The notes: generated from the sequence alone by a model not told the origin. DNA of 64,000 nucleotides from an uncultured Christensenellaceae bacterium (GCA_910587005.1 CAJULB010000001.1:186001-250000), one strand, 5' to 3'; shown: positions 42,401 to 49,678, counted from the first letter of the stretch. Translations and numbers: made by a program.

Positions 42401-43270
42401 GTAAGCAATACAGCCGTCGAAAACGTTACCGTAGCCAAGCGAAAGCTTTGCCGCAAATCCGTCTGCGTTTTCGCCGTAGGTTCCGCCGTTATCGTAGTTG
42501 TTGTGCGCCGAACAGTTTTTAATAAGGTTATATGCGGGCCACTGGTCTATATTAGTCATGACCGAAGCTTCGCGCCCTAACTGCAAACCCGTATCGCGGT
42601 TATTGTATAAATCGCAGTTCTCAACGGTGTTGTACTTACCCGCCACAAATATACCGTTATCGCCTGCACCGCATACGTCGATATCGTGCCAGTAAACGTA
42701 GTTGCTGTAAAGCTGTATACCGCGGTTGGAATCCGCAAGAGGCATATCGCTGAAATTAAGCAGTACTTTACCGCCGTTTTCAGCCGCCTGTTCGGGGGAA
42801 ATACCGTCTTCAACGGTCGCGGGACGCATCTCGATATATGCGTTATAAGCTCCGCTTTGTCTGAAATGAATTGAATTTGTCAAACCTGTGTATTCACCGG
42901 GCAAAAACGCTATAGTCGTCCCGGGTTCAACAATAACTTTTGCCGAATCCGACGCTTCGACAATATCCATAACAGTTTCGATATGATACGGTTTTTCAAG
43001 CGAACCGTCGCAATTGGTTGTATCGTTACGAGTAGCGTCTTTGGAAACGAATAATATTTTTCCGTTTGTACGCGACTGTGAAGTGCCGAAAACAGTATCA
43101 ACGGCTACAGTCTTCTGCGAGCTGTTTCCGCCGACTGCGGTACCGTTACCGCTTCCGTTGTCCGACGTGCTTTTACTGCAAGCGGCAAACGGAACCGTAC
43201 AAATTACACCCGCCGAAACAGCGAGTACGGCAAAAGCCGAGAAAATTTTATTTAAATTCTTCTTTTTCAT
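39452..43270 (-). CDS. PL9-like pectate lyase lipoprotein with Ig-like and GLUG-type C-terminal regions
   Basis: The 1272-residue secreted lipoprotein has lipobox PFAAC (Cys31). Residues 65-460 form a right-handed parallel beta-helix. The segment NADGFAAKL (268-276) and NSDDGWDLY (292-300) match the catalytic Lys and Ca2+-binding Asp cluster of family 9 pectate lyases, so beta-elimination of polygalacturonate is likely. Bacterial Ig-like domains follow (about 590-860). A C-terminal beta-helix with GLUG-like units (LLNGQGYTVKNLTA, GIVGMC, AGLIG) comes last. It is the second gene of an operon with another lipoprotein, 18 bases downstream of it. Confidence 0.85.
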   Translation of the reverse strand: MKKKNLNKIFSAFAVLAVSAGVICTVPFAACSKSTSDNGSGNGTAVGGNSSQKTVAVDTVFGTSQSRTNGKILFVSKDATRNDTTNCDGSLEKPYHIETVMDIVEASDSAKVIVEPGTTIAFLPGEYTGLTNSIHFRQSGAYNAYIEMRPATVEDGISPEQAAENGGKVLLNFSDMPLADSNRGIQLYSNYVYWHDIDVCGAGDNGIFVAGKYNTVENCDLYNNRDTGLQLGREASVMTNIDQWPAYNLIKNCSAHNNYDNGGTYGENADGFAAKLSLGYGNVFDGCIAYRNSDDGWDLYAYASNGNIGTVLIQNCVAYENGYLETSRDEYTSFFKYGDNGFPDKRAASQYMTYNGDGNGFKLGGSVMEGDVVLNNSMSFGNRMHGVTDNSNPGFLNITEVTSYDNSANINRETGKIIAGNDNASHANINVARQSYSYNNLNKVLSVKDISSGLQADTYRGSVANSILYAGGNTYRKQETAEMLESNAATSFTMPAVSDIFEKLPVQGGVYNVDGTNTLEEGGQLAHKVFRNEDGSINMGDILKIKNQSALLGESNPVGADLTKTSWEDYNHFYDDVLVSGDSETLAKLNRAAEALTINCDENGVFQPFDVVNKMQDCKVTWSSSDTSVAVPGTEVDNSAISGAEFITIDIFRDPNTDKTVTLTATISLDGQEVIKTFTLNVKKGASLIGAVSVVTPKGEILGDGESTSTIVDRFDVYKEPTVQVRDALYPDHVKYLKPEQYDYTISYQYQTDASMDPVTVKGFTPSNAGIFTIKVVATLKSDKSQSSMTYKIFVASEFAQVDFNGNSDIAVYQDGFIINGEPGSATGILYAVASKEELNISDPADIVNQTGVQAYPFRATNLSVKFNMKNDAAYNVYYAMANSSGEITSKLYTAKIGAVEVSTAANFKKVAQGASVAGENPSKTIYLLTQDIDLSAESGWAASGVFKGLLNGQGYTVKNLTASKSSDGQASVFANVTGGTVMNVKFSNIKLTNTKNNVGIVGMCNGGYFSNIVLSGVSAKGNQCTAGLIGIIREASFATYISQVYVDETCDMTGSSTRTAGLIGRIYRNGNGTAEVYVTDCLVRAKAEGTGTGVAGFVGEMDANGTAKASEWYIEFNNCVFNGEAYGKNSSFKTAGFIGDQKNLCTVILNNCLNIGKIYYDFNDADLGNVKTLREEAHKNSSGLIGGFVATAKITARNCGSLFAEYNSDISETVNVYDDYQLQNEGLNILTSIMKFDETKWTIVYDSNGATTDAGVKKLETPYLNLKYLEA

Positions 43271-43288
43271 CTATTTTTACCTCCCCGC

Positions 43289-44734
43289 TTAATTTCCGTC
43301 GCCGTAATCTACGGTGTAAGATATTTCTATGGCGTACATATTAATTGTATTAGTAGCGTCAATCGTATAAGTGCCTGCGCTTTGACCGCTTAATCCAAAA
43401 GTTACGATGTACGGAGGTTTTGCACCCGCTGACGGAGGAGCAATATCTATCGAACCGGTAACAGAAGCATCGCCCGATTTAACGATTTTTGCCGTACGCG
43501 TTTCGGTAGTGTTGTTATGAGAAACATAAATTGTTATATTTATGCTGCCCGCCTTTACCATTTCGCCGAACGTTAAAGTTATCGTTTTATTTGACTTGAT
43601 TTCAACTAAATTGACAAATCTTTCCCCGCTTGCGGTAGTTTTTTCACTCTGCTTATAACTGTTAGCCGAACCGCCGAAAGTAATCTGACCTGCGCCGCCC
43701 TGCAAACCGTCCCATGTTGTGACCATTTTACTTGAACCGTCACTCGCATAAGTCAGCGTATAATTAACCTCGCCCGTGGGATTAATTATTGTATAATTTA
43801 CCGTTGTCGACTTTGTTTCGCCTCTGTATGTGTACGAAACGGTTGCAACTCCGTTATCCGTTGCGGCAAGCGTATTAACGCCCTGAATATTTACGTCCGC
43901 CTTACTTAATTCCTTAGTTTCGCCCGTTACGAATGTTGCGGTAAATTTCCATGTAGCGGTAATCGTATCTGCGCCGACCGTCTGCTGTGTTGTTCCGGAA
44001 ACAAATTCAATACCGACAAGAGTATCCACTACTTCAATCATAACAAAGCCCTCAAGCTTATAGCCTGTAAGTTGAGGATATTCAACCGACGCCCAAATCT
44101 GATATATACCTGAACCTACGGAAGTAAGGTCTTCTATTTTTTCGCTGTTTTTATAAACCGAAACGGTATATTCCGATGCGGCAAGAGGCGTGGAATTTTC
44201 GTCGATAGCGCCAAGCACGTTGGGTTTGCGAACCTCTATCCAACCTGCAACCGCTGAAATATCGGTCCCGCCTGCCGTAGCGGTAACTTCATTGCTTTGT
44301 CCGCTTTTAAGTCTTACGTCAAGTCCCGCTCTTGCTTCCGTTACCGTAACGTCATACGACGCATCCTTGAAAACGTTTTCATAACTATAAAATATTGTAA
44401 TTTCATAGGTTCCCGAAACGTCTTTTTTGAAAGCCGAGCTGTCAACCGTTACCCCCTTTGACGCGGGCGTAAGGTTTTCAACAACCGTTTCGGTAGTACC
44501 TTTTTTAAGATACGTTGCCTTGATTATAAGACCGTCGCTCGAATAACTATCCTGATTAGCAATAAAAACCGTCTTTGCATTGCTTGTATCAAGCTCGATT
44601 GACTGCAATTTCTTCGCAACGTTTTCAGTTCCGGGCTCGGGCTTTTTCTTGCAGTCGCAACCGACGGCAAAGACGACAACAAGCGCCATAACCGCCGAAG
44701 TCAACGCAAGCAAAATGTGTTTGGTTTTCTTCAT
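43289..44734 (-). CDS. Large Ig-like-domain lipoprotein, pectate-lyase partner
   Basis: The start is put at the ATG at 44734 (MKKTKHILLALTS), after GGAGG. The 481-residue precursor has lipobox FAVGC. Beta-rich bacterial Ig-like modules follow (KLQSIELDTSNAKTVF.. with YSSDGLIIKATYLKKG; LVGIEFVSGTTQQTVGAD.. with TWKFTATFVTGETKELS). The C-terminal 150 residues form a jelly-roll-like beta domain (LTYASDGSSKMVTTWDGLQGG, GSINITIYVSHNN, GTYTIDATNTINMYAIEISY) that looks like a carbohydrate-binding module. It leads the operon and may bind pectin for the lyase. The carbohydrate role is inference. Confidence 0.75.
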   Translation of the reverse strand: MKKTKHILLALTSAVMALVVVFAVGCDCKKKPEPGTENVAKKLQSIELDTSNAKTVFIANQDSYSSDGLIIKATYLKKGTTETVVENLTPASKGVTVDSSAFKKDVSGTYEITIFYSYENVFKDASYDVTVTEARAGLDVRLKSGQSNEVTATAGGTDISAVAGWIEVRKPNVLGAIDENSTPLAASEYTVSVYKNSEKIEDLTSVGSGIYQIWASVEYPQLTGYKLEGFVMIEVVDTLVGIEFVSGTTQQTVGADTITATWKFTATFVTGETKELSKADVNIQGVNTLAATDNGVATVSYTYRGETKSTTVNYTIINPTGEVNYTLTYASDGSSKMVTTWDGLQGGAGQITFGGSANSYKQSEKTTASGERFVNLVEIKSNKTITLTFGEMVKAGSINITIYVSHNNTTETRTAKIVKSGDASVTGSIDIAPPSAGAKPPYIVTFGLSGQSAGTYTIDATNTINMYAIEISYTVDYGDGN

Positions 44735-44915
44735 TGTTTCCTCCATAACAATATTAATAACAGTTAACTGCTTTTACAGAGAACGGTTGTTACCGTCCTC
44801 TTACGCGGATATGAAAAATATCCGCGCGAATTAACTGCAATTATTAATTTTATTGTTTGTACTTTTAGAGTATAAAATGCGCAACGGCGCACTTTGCCCA
44901 TAATCCAACACGTTA

Positions 44916-44944
44916 ATTCTATCACTTTATTTTTTCAGTGTCAA
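44916..44944 (-). promoter_or_regulatory. Promoter of the pectate-lyase operon
   Basis: TTGACA (44939-44944), a 17-base spacer and TAGAAT (44916-44921). The start is near 44909, leaving a leader of about 175 bases. Two hairpins are visible in it: GCGCGGATAT/ATATCCGCGT (about 44800-44825) and ACGGT/ACCGT (about 44783-44798). No riboswitch class was recognised. Confidence 0.8.
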
Positions 44945-45030
44945 GGCGGAAAATTGACTTTTTTACTTTTTTTGTAAATAGTTTACAATTTTATACAATA
45001 AAAAATGTGTACTGTTAACTTAAATTAAAA

Positions 45031-45056
45031 CACCCCGACAGACAAACGCCGGAGTG
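45031..45056 (-). terminator. Terminator downstream of the 6S-like RNA
   Basis: A 7-bp stem CACTCCG/CGGGGTG is followed on the minus strand by TTTTAATTT. It could end a precursor of the 6S-like RNA. The RNA itself also meets a seven-T run at 45083-45089. Confidence 0.65.
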
Positions 45057-45082
45057 CAAAAAACATTAATAAAATCAAAATT

Positions 45083-45266
45083 AAAAAAATCCGCCTGTGC
45101 CGTGATATAAAAAAGTATTAACCCGCTTCTCGCAGGTGGGTGCGGGGCGGCGGAACCTCGGACTTTCCGAAATTAATCAGACCTTGCCTATTCCCGCGGA
45201 CAGCCCGCTCCCTTTCATTTACTTTGTGGATTACGAATTTTTTATACCACGAACACCGCAGACCTT
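45083..45266 (-). ncRNA. ssrS: 6S RNA-like regulator of RNA polymerase
   Basis: The roughly 180-nt transcript has no ORF but folds like 6S RNA. A long interrupted terminal stem runs between TCTGC..GTG..CGTGG..TATAAAAAA and TTTTTTATA..CACG..CAC..GGCGGA. A large AT-rich central bubble carries a small CCTGC/GCGGG hairpin on its 3' side. A GC-rich apical stem starts GGGAGCGGG/CCCGCACCC and is capped by TCGGA/TCCGA. It has a consensus promoter of its own and ends in a T-run. 6S RNA mimics an open promoter to hold sigma-A polymerase. Class assignment rests on architecture only. Confidence 0.72.
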
Positions 45267-45274
45267 ATAATTAT

Positions 45275-45303
45275 ATTATATTGTCCGCTTACAAAAAATG
45301 CAA
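45275..45303 (-). promoter_or_regulatory. Promoter of the 6S-like RNA
   Basis: TTGCAT (45298-45303), a 17-base spacer and TATAAT (45275-45280). A second overlapping TATAAT lies five bases further down. Confidence 0.8.
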
Positions 45304-45386
45304 GAAAAAATTTTTTAAAACTTTTACCAAAATCAATTATACCGTCAAACATATTTTAAAATATTTGCAAGGCATTTTCAATTTGC

Positions 45387-45415
45387 TTGATTTTTGCAGA
45401 TAAAAGCCGTAAAAT
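45387..45415 (+). promoter_or_regulatory. Promoter of aspS
   Basis: TTGATT (45387-45392), a 17-base spacer and TAAAAT (45410-45415). The start is about 25 bases before the ATG, which follows CGAGG. Confidence 0.6.
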
Positions 45416-45446
45416 CTAACTATAAAACATTTTACACGAGGCTTTT

Positions 45447-46778
45447 ATGGAAGAAATTACCGGCGTACTGCCCAAAACTTCTACACCCTACTGCGAATTC
45501 AAGCAAAATCTCGGCAAAGTTGTAAGCGTTAAAGGCGCTATACACAATATAAGAGAGATGTCCGACTTTGCTTTTATACTTTTAAGAACCGCGCGCGAGC
45601 TTATCCAGTGCGTTTACTCGCCCGAATTTTCCGACTTCCGCCTTGACGAAAGCATTGTTGAGCAGGCTTCCGCAAAAATTACGGGCAAAGTAGTAAAAAG
45701 CGAAACCCGCGACGGAAGCGAGCGCTTCGAGCTGCAAATCCATAATATAGAAATCTTGTCGTTGCCCGCCGATATTCCGCCCGTGGTTATATCCAAAAAA
45801 CAGATTAACTGCGAGCTTTCGGTCAACCTTGACAACCGTCCCGTGACCTTGCGCAACCCCAAAGAACGCGCAATTTTCAAAATTCAGGAAGGCATTGCGC
45901 GCGGTTTCCGCGAATATCTGCAAAGCCAGAATTTCACCGAAATCCGTTCGCCCAAAATAAACTTTGCGGGCGCAGAGGGCGGAACCAACGTGTTCAAGCT
46001 CGATTACTTCGGCAAAACCGTTTATCTTGCGCAAAGCCCCCAGCTTTACAAGCAGGCGCTTGTGCCCGTTTTCGAAAGAGTTTTTGAAATTGCACCCGTT
46101 TTCCGCGCCGAGCACCACGATACTTCAAGACACTTGAACGAATACACTTCAATGGACTTTGAAATGGGCTTTATTGAAAGCTTTACCGACATTATGAATA
46201 TGGAAACGGGCGCTTTGAAGTACATTATGGACTTATTAAAAACCGAATACGCGCCCGAAGTGGAATTGCTGAAAGTGGACATTCCCGAAATAACCTCTAT
46301 CCCCTGCGTGCGCTTCAAGGACGCGAAAGAGCTTTGCGTTAAAAAGCTTAAAAACATTACGGATATGAAGGACTTCGAGCCCGAAGAAGAAGCTTTCTTG
46401 GGCAAATGGGCAAAACAGCAGTTTAATTCCGACTTTTTATTTGTGACGCACTACCTTTCCAAAAAGCGTCCCTTCTACACCATGGACGACCCCGAAGACC
46501 CCGAGGTTACGCTTTCGTTCGACTTGCTGTTCCGCGGACTTGAAATTACCAGCGGCGGACAGAGAATTCACGATTACAATATGCAGGTTGAAAAAATGAA
46601 GCGTATGGGTATGAACCCCGACGAATTCGAAACCTATTTAATGTTGCACAAGTACGGCGCGCCCCCTCACGGCGGGTTGGGGCTGGGGCTTGAAAGACTG
46701 ACAATGCACCTTTTGGGCTTCAAGAACGTAAGAAACGCGACTATGTTCCCCAGAGATATAAACAGAGTTACCCCTTAA
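45447..46778 (+). CDS. aspS: Aspartyl-tRNA synthetase, archaeal type
   Basis: This 443-residue class IIb synthetase has an N-terminal OB-fold anticodon-binding domain (KVVSVKGAIHNIREMSDFAFILLRT) and a catalytic domain with motif 2 FRAEHHDTSRHLNEYTSMDFEM and motif 3 GLGLGLERLTMHLLG. It lacks the bacterial GAD insertion domain, so it is the short archaeal-type AspRS found in many clostridia, often annotated as Asp--tRNA(Asn/Asx) ligase. Whether it also charges tRNA-Asn cannot be told here, and no gatCAB genes are in the window. It runs opposite to the 6S-like RNA. Confidence 0.93.
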   Translation: MEEITGVLPKTSTPYCEFKQNLGKVVSVKGAIHNIREMSDFAFILLRTARELIQCVYSPEFSDFRLDESIVEQASAKITGKVVKSETRDGSERFELQIHNIEILSLPADIPPVVISKKQINCELSVNLDNRPVTLRNPKERAIFKIQEGIARGFREYLQSQNFTEIRSPKINFAGAEGGTNVFKLDYFGKTVYLAQSPQLYKQALVPVFERVFEIAPVFRAEHHDTSRHLNEYTSMDFEMGFIESFTDIMNMETGALKYIMDLLKTEYAPEVELLKVDIPEITSIPCVRFKDAKELCVKKLKNITDMKDFEPEEEAFLGKWAKQQFNSDFLFVTHYLSKKRPFYTMDDPEDPEVTLSFDLLFRGLEITSGGQRIHDYNMQVEKMKRMGMNPDEFETYLMLHKYGAPPHGGLGLGLERLTMHLLGFKNVRNATMFPRDINRVTP

Positions 46779-46808
46779 ACGCGACGTTGATTTAATAATG
46801 GTGAAGCT

Positions 46809-46937
46809 ATGTGCCGGACTTTTTACTGCAAAAACTGTAACTACTGCCAACGTACTACCGACCCTTTTGTCTGTTGGTGTACGTATTGGAAGAAAGTCGT
46901 TTACATTACAAGCTTTTGCGAAAAAGATAACGATTAA
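46809..46937 (+). CDS. Small Cys-rich protein, hypothetical
   Basis: This 42-codon ORF lies between aspS and its terminator, and probably on the same transcript. It has seven Cys, mostly in FYCKNCNYC and VCWCTYW, which could make a small zinc knuckle. GGTGA precedes the ATG by four bases. Another frame over the same bases is also open (from 46799), but it has no ribosome site. No family was recognised, and existence is uncertain. Confidence 0.4.
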   Translation: MCRTFYCKNCNYCQRTTDPFVCWCTYWKKVVYITSFCEKDND

Positions 46938-46959
46938 TTTTATTATTTAATGAATGATA

Positions 46960-46986
46960 GCGGCGCGGGCAAATTGCCCGCGCCGC
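46960..46986. terminator. Terminator between aspS unit and converging gene
   Basis: An 11-13-bp GC-rich stem (GCGGCGCGGGC and complement) is followed by TTTATATTTT on the plus strand. The minus gene ending at 46988 may share it. Confidence 0.82.
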
Positions 46987-46987
46987 T

Positions 46988-47290
46988 TTATATTTTCAGG
47001 TGAATTATCCCGTAAAATCTGTCTATCCCCTTGCGACTTTTCTCAGTCCGCCAAAGTAAATTTGCGGTTATTACGGAAAGAATAACGATAAACACGAATA
47101 TAAAAACGGTAACTTCTACATTGCGGAACAGCACTTTGAAATTTATTACTACCATTGCTATCGTAACTGCCCAGAATAAAGCCAAAACCAGACTTAAAAG
47201 TATAACCTCGCCTACTTTAAATTTGGTACCCTCTGCGCCGTACCGTTTCGATTTATCAAGTTTATAAAAGCGGACTTCCTTTTGTTCCAT
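46988..47290 (-). CDS. Small two-helix membrane protein, unknown
   Basis: This 100-residue protein has a basic/aromatic N-terminus (MEQKEVRFYKLDKSKRYGAEG). Two hydrophobic helices follow (about 27-50 and 57-79), then a charged tail WRTEKSRKGIDRFYG. No family or motif was recognised. It lies 15 bases downstream of the flavin reductase gene in the same direction, so it is probably in the same transcript. Codon usage resembles its neighbours. Confidence 0.65.
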   Translation of the reverse strand: MEQKEVRFYKLDKSKRYGAEGTKFKVGEVILLSLVLALFWAVTIAMVVINFKVLFRNVEVTVFIFVFIVILSVITANLLWRTEKSRKGIDRFYGIIHLKI

Positions 47291-47305
47291 TTTGTAAAAT
47301 TGCGC

Positions 47306-47929
47306 TTATCTTATAAAATTAGTTTTGACCTTTTGAATGAGTACGGGCTTTTCCAAATCTGTGCCCTTTGCGCTTTCAAGCAGTTTCAAAAGCCAGACCA
47401 TATTGCTTGCAACCGCGCGCATTATGCAAACGCCCTCCTCGTCCTGCAACACATCTTCGGGTTTGGAGCCGTGCACCATATTCCAGTACGTTGAAGGAAC
47501 CTGCAACATATTGTTTATGCCTATGTATTTGTTAAGCACGTCGTAAGAAGCGGTTGTGCCCGCACGCCTTGCCGAAACTATGTTTGCCGCGGGTTTAAAC
47601 TGCATATATCTGCCATAAGAATAAAAAAGTCTGTCCAAAGCGGAAATTGTTGCGCCGTTGGGCGAAGCGTAATGAACGGGCGCGCCGAAAACGTATCCGT
47701 CGGCGGTTTTTACCTTTTCGCCGAGCGTGTTCAAAATATCGTCGTTGAACACACAGCCGTTGCCGCTTTTACAGCCGCCGCAGCCTATGCAACTGCGGAT
47801 AAGTCCGTTGCCGAGCCAGAAAATTTCGCTTTCCACGCCCTGACTTTTAAGCTCCTGCGCGATAATTTCAAGCGCCTGATTTGTACAGCCGTTTTTATTC
47901 GGACTGCCGTTCACAAGTAAAACTTTCAT
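47306..47929 (-). CDS. NAD(P)H-dependent FMN reductase / flavodoxin-like oxidoreductase
   Basis: This 207-residue flavodoxin-fold protein has LLVNGSPNKNGCTNQAL as the FMN phosphate loop. It also has a Cys-rich CIGCGGCKSGNGC segment near residue 47 and the flavin-contacting GAPVHYASPNGATISALDRLFY. That combination is typical of the iron-sulfur flavoprotein/NADPH-dependent FMN reductase family. The CxxCxxC could bind an Fe-S cluster, as in Isf proteins, though with shorter spacing. Its electron partners are unknown. Confidence 0.87.
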   Translation of the reverse strand: MKVLLVNGSPNKNGCTNQALEIIAQELKSQGVESEIFWLGNGLIRSCIGCGGCKSGNGCVFNDDILNTLGEKVKTADGYVFGAPVHYASPNGATISALDRLFYSYGRYMQFKPAANIVSARRAGTTASYDVLNKYIGINNMLQVPSTYWNMVHGSKPEDVLQDEEGVCIMRAVASNMVWLLKLLESAKGTDLEKPVLIQKVKTNFIR

Positions 47930-47984
47930 TATTTTTCTCCTTGAATTTTTACAATTGCCCCCGCAATATACTACGGTTATTAAG

Positions 47985-48665
47985 TTACAGCGATTTTAAT
48001 TTATTTTCGATTATCGGCATATAAAATTTTTCGTAACCGAGCGCGTTGGGGTGGGTGCAGTCGCCTCTGCCCCAGCCGTAGCTGTCGCAGGTATATTTGT
48101 CGCGGTGGTCGCAAAGAAAGGTATCAAGCCCGCTTTCAGCATACAAGTCGGCAACGGCAACGCCGTGTTTTTTGCAGATTTGAACGGCTCTTTCACCGTA
48201 TTCAATCTGAACGGCTTCGCCCCGTCTGCCCATTCTGTGCGGGCGCACAAACAAAAGCTTAGCCTGCGGAAAATACCTTTTGAACGCGCATACGATTGCT
48301 TCGAAACAGCCTGAAAACGTAGTATTTTGTTTGCTTATTTCAAAAATATCCTGCGGAGCGCTGTCGGACATATCGCCCAACGGCACGTCGCAGTTTACAC
48401 CGTCCGTCATATTACAGTCGTTGGTAAAGCCGTTGAAAACTATATAGTCGGCGGGAATTTTATCGTTTACCGCCCCGCAAACCTGCTCTACTATCCAGCT
48501 TTTGCCTTCGTGCCAGCCTGTTCTTGCACCGCCTATGCAGTATTTATACAGTTTAAAGCCTAAATCTTTTTTAAGATATTCACCCACGCCGAAGCCGTTA
48601 TTGCCCGAGCCGTACATTATGCTGTCGCCGAAAACAACTAAATTTTTACCGTCAAAGCCGTTCAT
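47985..48665 (-). CDS. SGNH/GDSL-family hydrolase
   Basis: This 226-residue esterase-like protein has the block I nucleophile VVFGDSIMYGSGNNGFG, with Ser in GDS, then IGGARTGWHEG (block II Gly) and NGFTNDCNM (block III Asn). A C-terminal GDCTHPNALGYEKFY contains the Asp-x-x-His pair. There is no signal peptide, so it acts inside the cell or leaves by another route. Possible substrates are acyl esters or deacylation of sugars. GGAG precedes the ATG, and a consensus promoter lies about 33 bases upstream. Confidence 0.88.
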   Translation of the reverse strand: MNGFDGKNLVVFGDSIMYGSGNNGFGVGEYLKKDLGFKLYKYCIGGARTGWHEGKSWIVEQVCGAVNDKIPADYIVFNGFTNDCNMTDGVNCDVPLGDMSDSAPQDIFEISKQNTTFSGCFEAIVCAFKRYFPQAKLLFVRPHRMGRRGEAVQIEYGERAVQICKKHGVAVADLYAESGLDTFLCDHRDKYTCDSYGWGRGDCTHPNALGYEKFYMPIIENKLKSL

Positions 48666-48697
48666 TTTATATTCTCCAAACGTTTGAAACGCTTGAA

Positions 48698-48726
48698 ATT
48701 TTACACTTATCGGCGTCGGTTGTCAA
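48698..48726 (-). promoter_or_regulatory. Promoter of the SGNH hydrolase gene
   Basis: TTGACA (48721-48726), a 17-base spacer and TAAAAT (48698-48703). Confidence 0.8.
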
Positions 48727-48756
48727 ATTTTTGGCTTATTGAAATTAAGTTTTTAA

Positions 48757-48856
48757 ATAAAAAGTAACGTCCGGCGGGCAATCCGTCGGACGAACCTTTT
48801 TTTCTCCCTATTGTTACAGCTTTTCCGCCGCTGCCAATAAGCACTCCGTAGTGAGT
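48757..48856 (-). ncRNA. Orphan small RNA unit, about 100 nt
   Basis: A complete transcription unit occupies the gap between the zinc-ribbon gene and the SGNH gene. The promoter is TTGACA-17-TATTAT (48863-48891). The RNA then starts near 48856 with a CACTC/GAGTG hairpin (48842-48857), followed by a purine-rich single-stranded stretch (AATAGGGAGAAAAAAAGG). A 10-bp terminator stem CGTCCGACGG/CCGCCGGACG (48768-48792) with TTACTTTTTATTT comes last. No ATG ORF starts in it. The SGNH gene has a separate promoter downstream of the terminator, so this is not simply its leader. Confidence 0.6.
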
Positions 48857-48862
48857 GTTGCT

Positions 48863-48891
48863 ATAATACCACTCAAATTTACGGTTGTCAA
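48863..48891 (-). promoter_or_regulatory. Promoter of the orphan small RNA
   Basis: TTGACA (48886-48891), a 17-base spacer and TATTAT (48863-48868), directly after the terminator of the preceding gene. Confidence 0.8.
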
Positions 48892-48897
48892 CAAAAA

Positions 48898-48934
48898 ACC
48901 GCAAATTTTGTGCAATTTATACAAAATTTGCGGT
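48898..48934 (-). terminator. Terminator after the zinc-ribbon gene
   Basis: A 14-bp perfect stem ACCGCAAATTTTGT/ACAAAATTTGCGGT with a nine-base loop, then TTTTTTG on the minus strand. Confidence 0.9.
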
Positions 48935-48959
48935 TAATTTACAAAATGAACATATCGGA

Positions 48960-49661
48960 TTACTGCTTATATAAAAATCTGTGGCAGTTATCGCATTCCG
49001 TAGGCTGACCGGATTCTATTCTTTCCTTTGCGCTTAAAGAAAGCTCCGTTCCGCATTTGGAACATCTGCCGTTATTGACCGCGCACAAAATGGGGAATAT
49101 CCGCTCGTTGCGCTTGGACTGATAGCGCTGCATCACCTCCGGCGCAATGCCCGCGGCAATTTTTTCAAGTTCAAGCTTTATAGCGTTCATTTCCGCAAGC
49201 TTACTTTCCTTATACGCTTTATAAGTTTCGGCGTACTCCGCGTACTGCTTTTGCACCGCTATGGTCTTTTTCTTCATTGCCTGATATTCTTCGTCGGCTT
49301 CCTTTATTGCTTTTGTAAGCGCGGCAACCTCAGCCTTAATGCTCTTTAACCGCTCGGTTATCTGCAACACGTTCTTTTTATAGAATGAAACGTCCGCGCC
49401 ACCGTCCACAAGCTCGTCAAGATTTTCAAAGTCCTGTAAGGTTTCGGCGATGTCCGCATACTGCCTGTTAAGCTGTTCCAAAAGTCTTGTCAGCTCGTTA
49501 GCCTTTGCTTCAAGCCCGTCAAGCTTTTCGGGCGCTTTGGTCAAAAACGCTTTCGCCTGCGAATAGTTTTTTCTCTCTTCCGAGTTTGCCGTTTCGCGTT
49601 CCAAACGCAGAAGTTTTTCGTCCTCGGACTGGTACTTCAAAAGCTGTTCTATCTGTGCCAT
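48960..49661 (-). CDS. Coiled-coil protein with C-terminal C4-type zinc ribbon
   Basis: The start is put at the ATG at 49661 (MAQIEQLLKYQSED), preceded by AAGGAG. This gives 233 residues. A long antiparallel coiled coil (about 10-175) is followed by a zinc ribbon CSKCGTELSLSAKERIESGQ..CDNC, matching the zf-RING_7/CT398 family that often neighbours nif3-like genes. The family has no firmly known activity, and links to replication, translation or flagella have been proposed. Here it ends the rpoD-trmK-nif3 cluster. Confidence 0.85.
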   Translation of the reverse strand: MAQIEQLLKYQSEDEKLLRLERETANSEERKNYSQAKAFLTKAPEKLDGLEAKANELTRLLEQLNRQYADIAETLQDFENLDELVDGGADVSFYKKNVLQITERLKSIKAEVAALTKAIKEADEEYQAMKKKTIAVQKQYAEYAETYKAYKESKLAEMNAIKLELEKIAAGIAPEVMQRYQSKRNERIFPILCAVNNGRCSKCGTELSLSAKERIESGQPTECDNCHRFLYKQ

Positions 49662-49678
49662 ATTATTCTCCTTGAAAC

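Noticed and set aside
45083..45266. SRP RNA or RNase P RNA instead of 6S RNA
   Set aside because: The GGAAAGTCCG string recalls RNase P, but the unit is far too short. The SRP apical GGAAGCAGCC-type loop is absent.
48707..48904. 65-codon minus-strand ORF across the sRNA region
   Set aside because: Its start lies upstream of the TTGACA/TATTAT promoter and it runs through a terminator. No motif or ribosome site was found.
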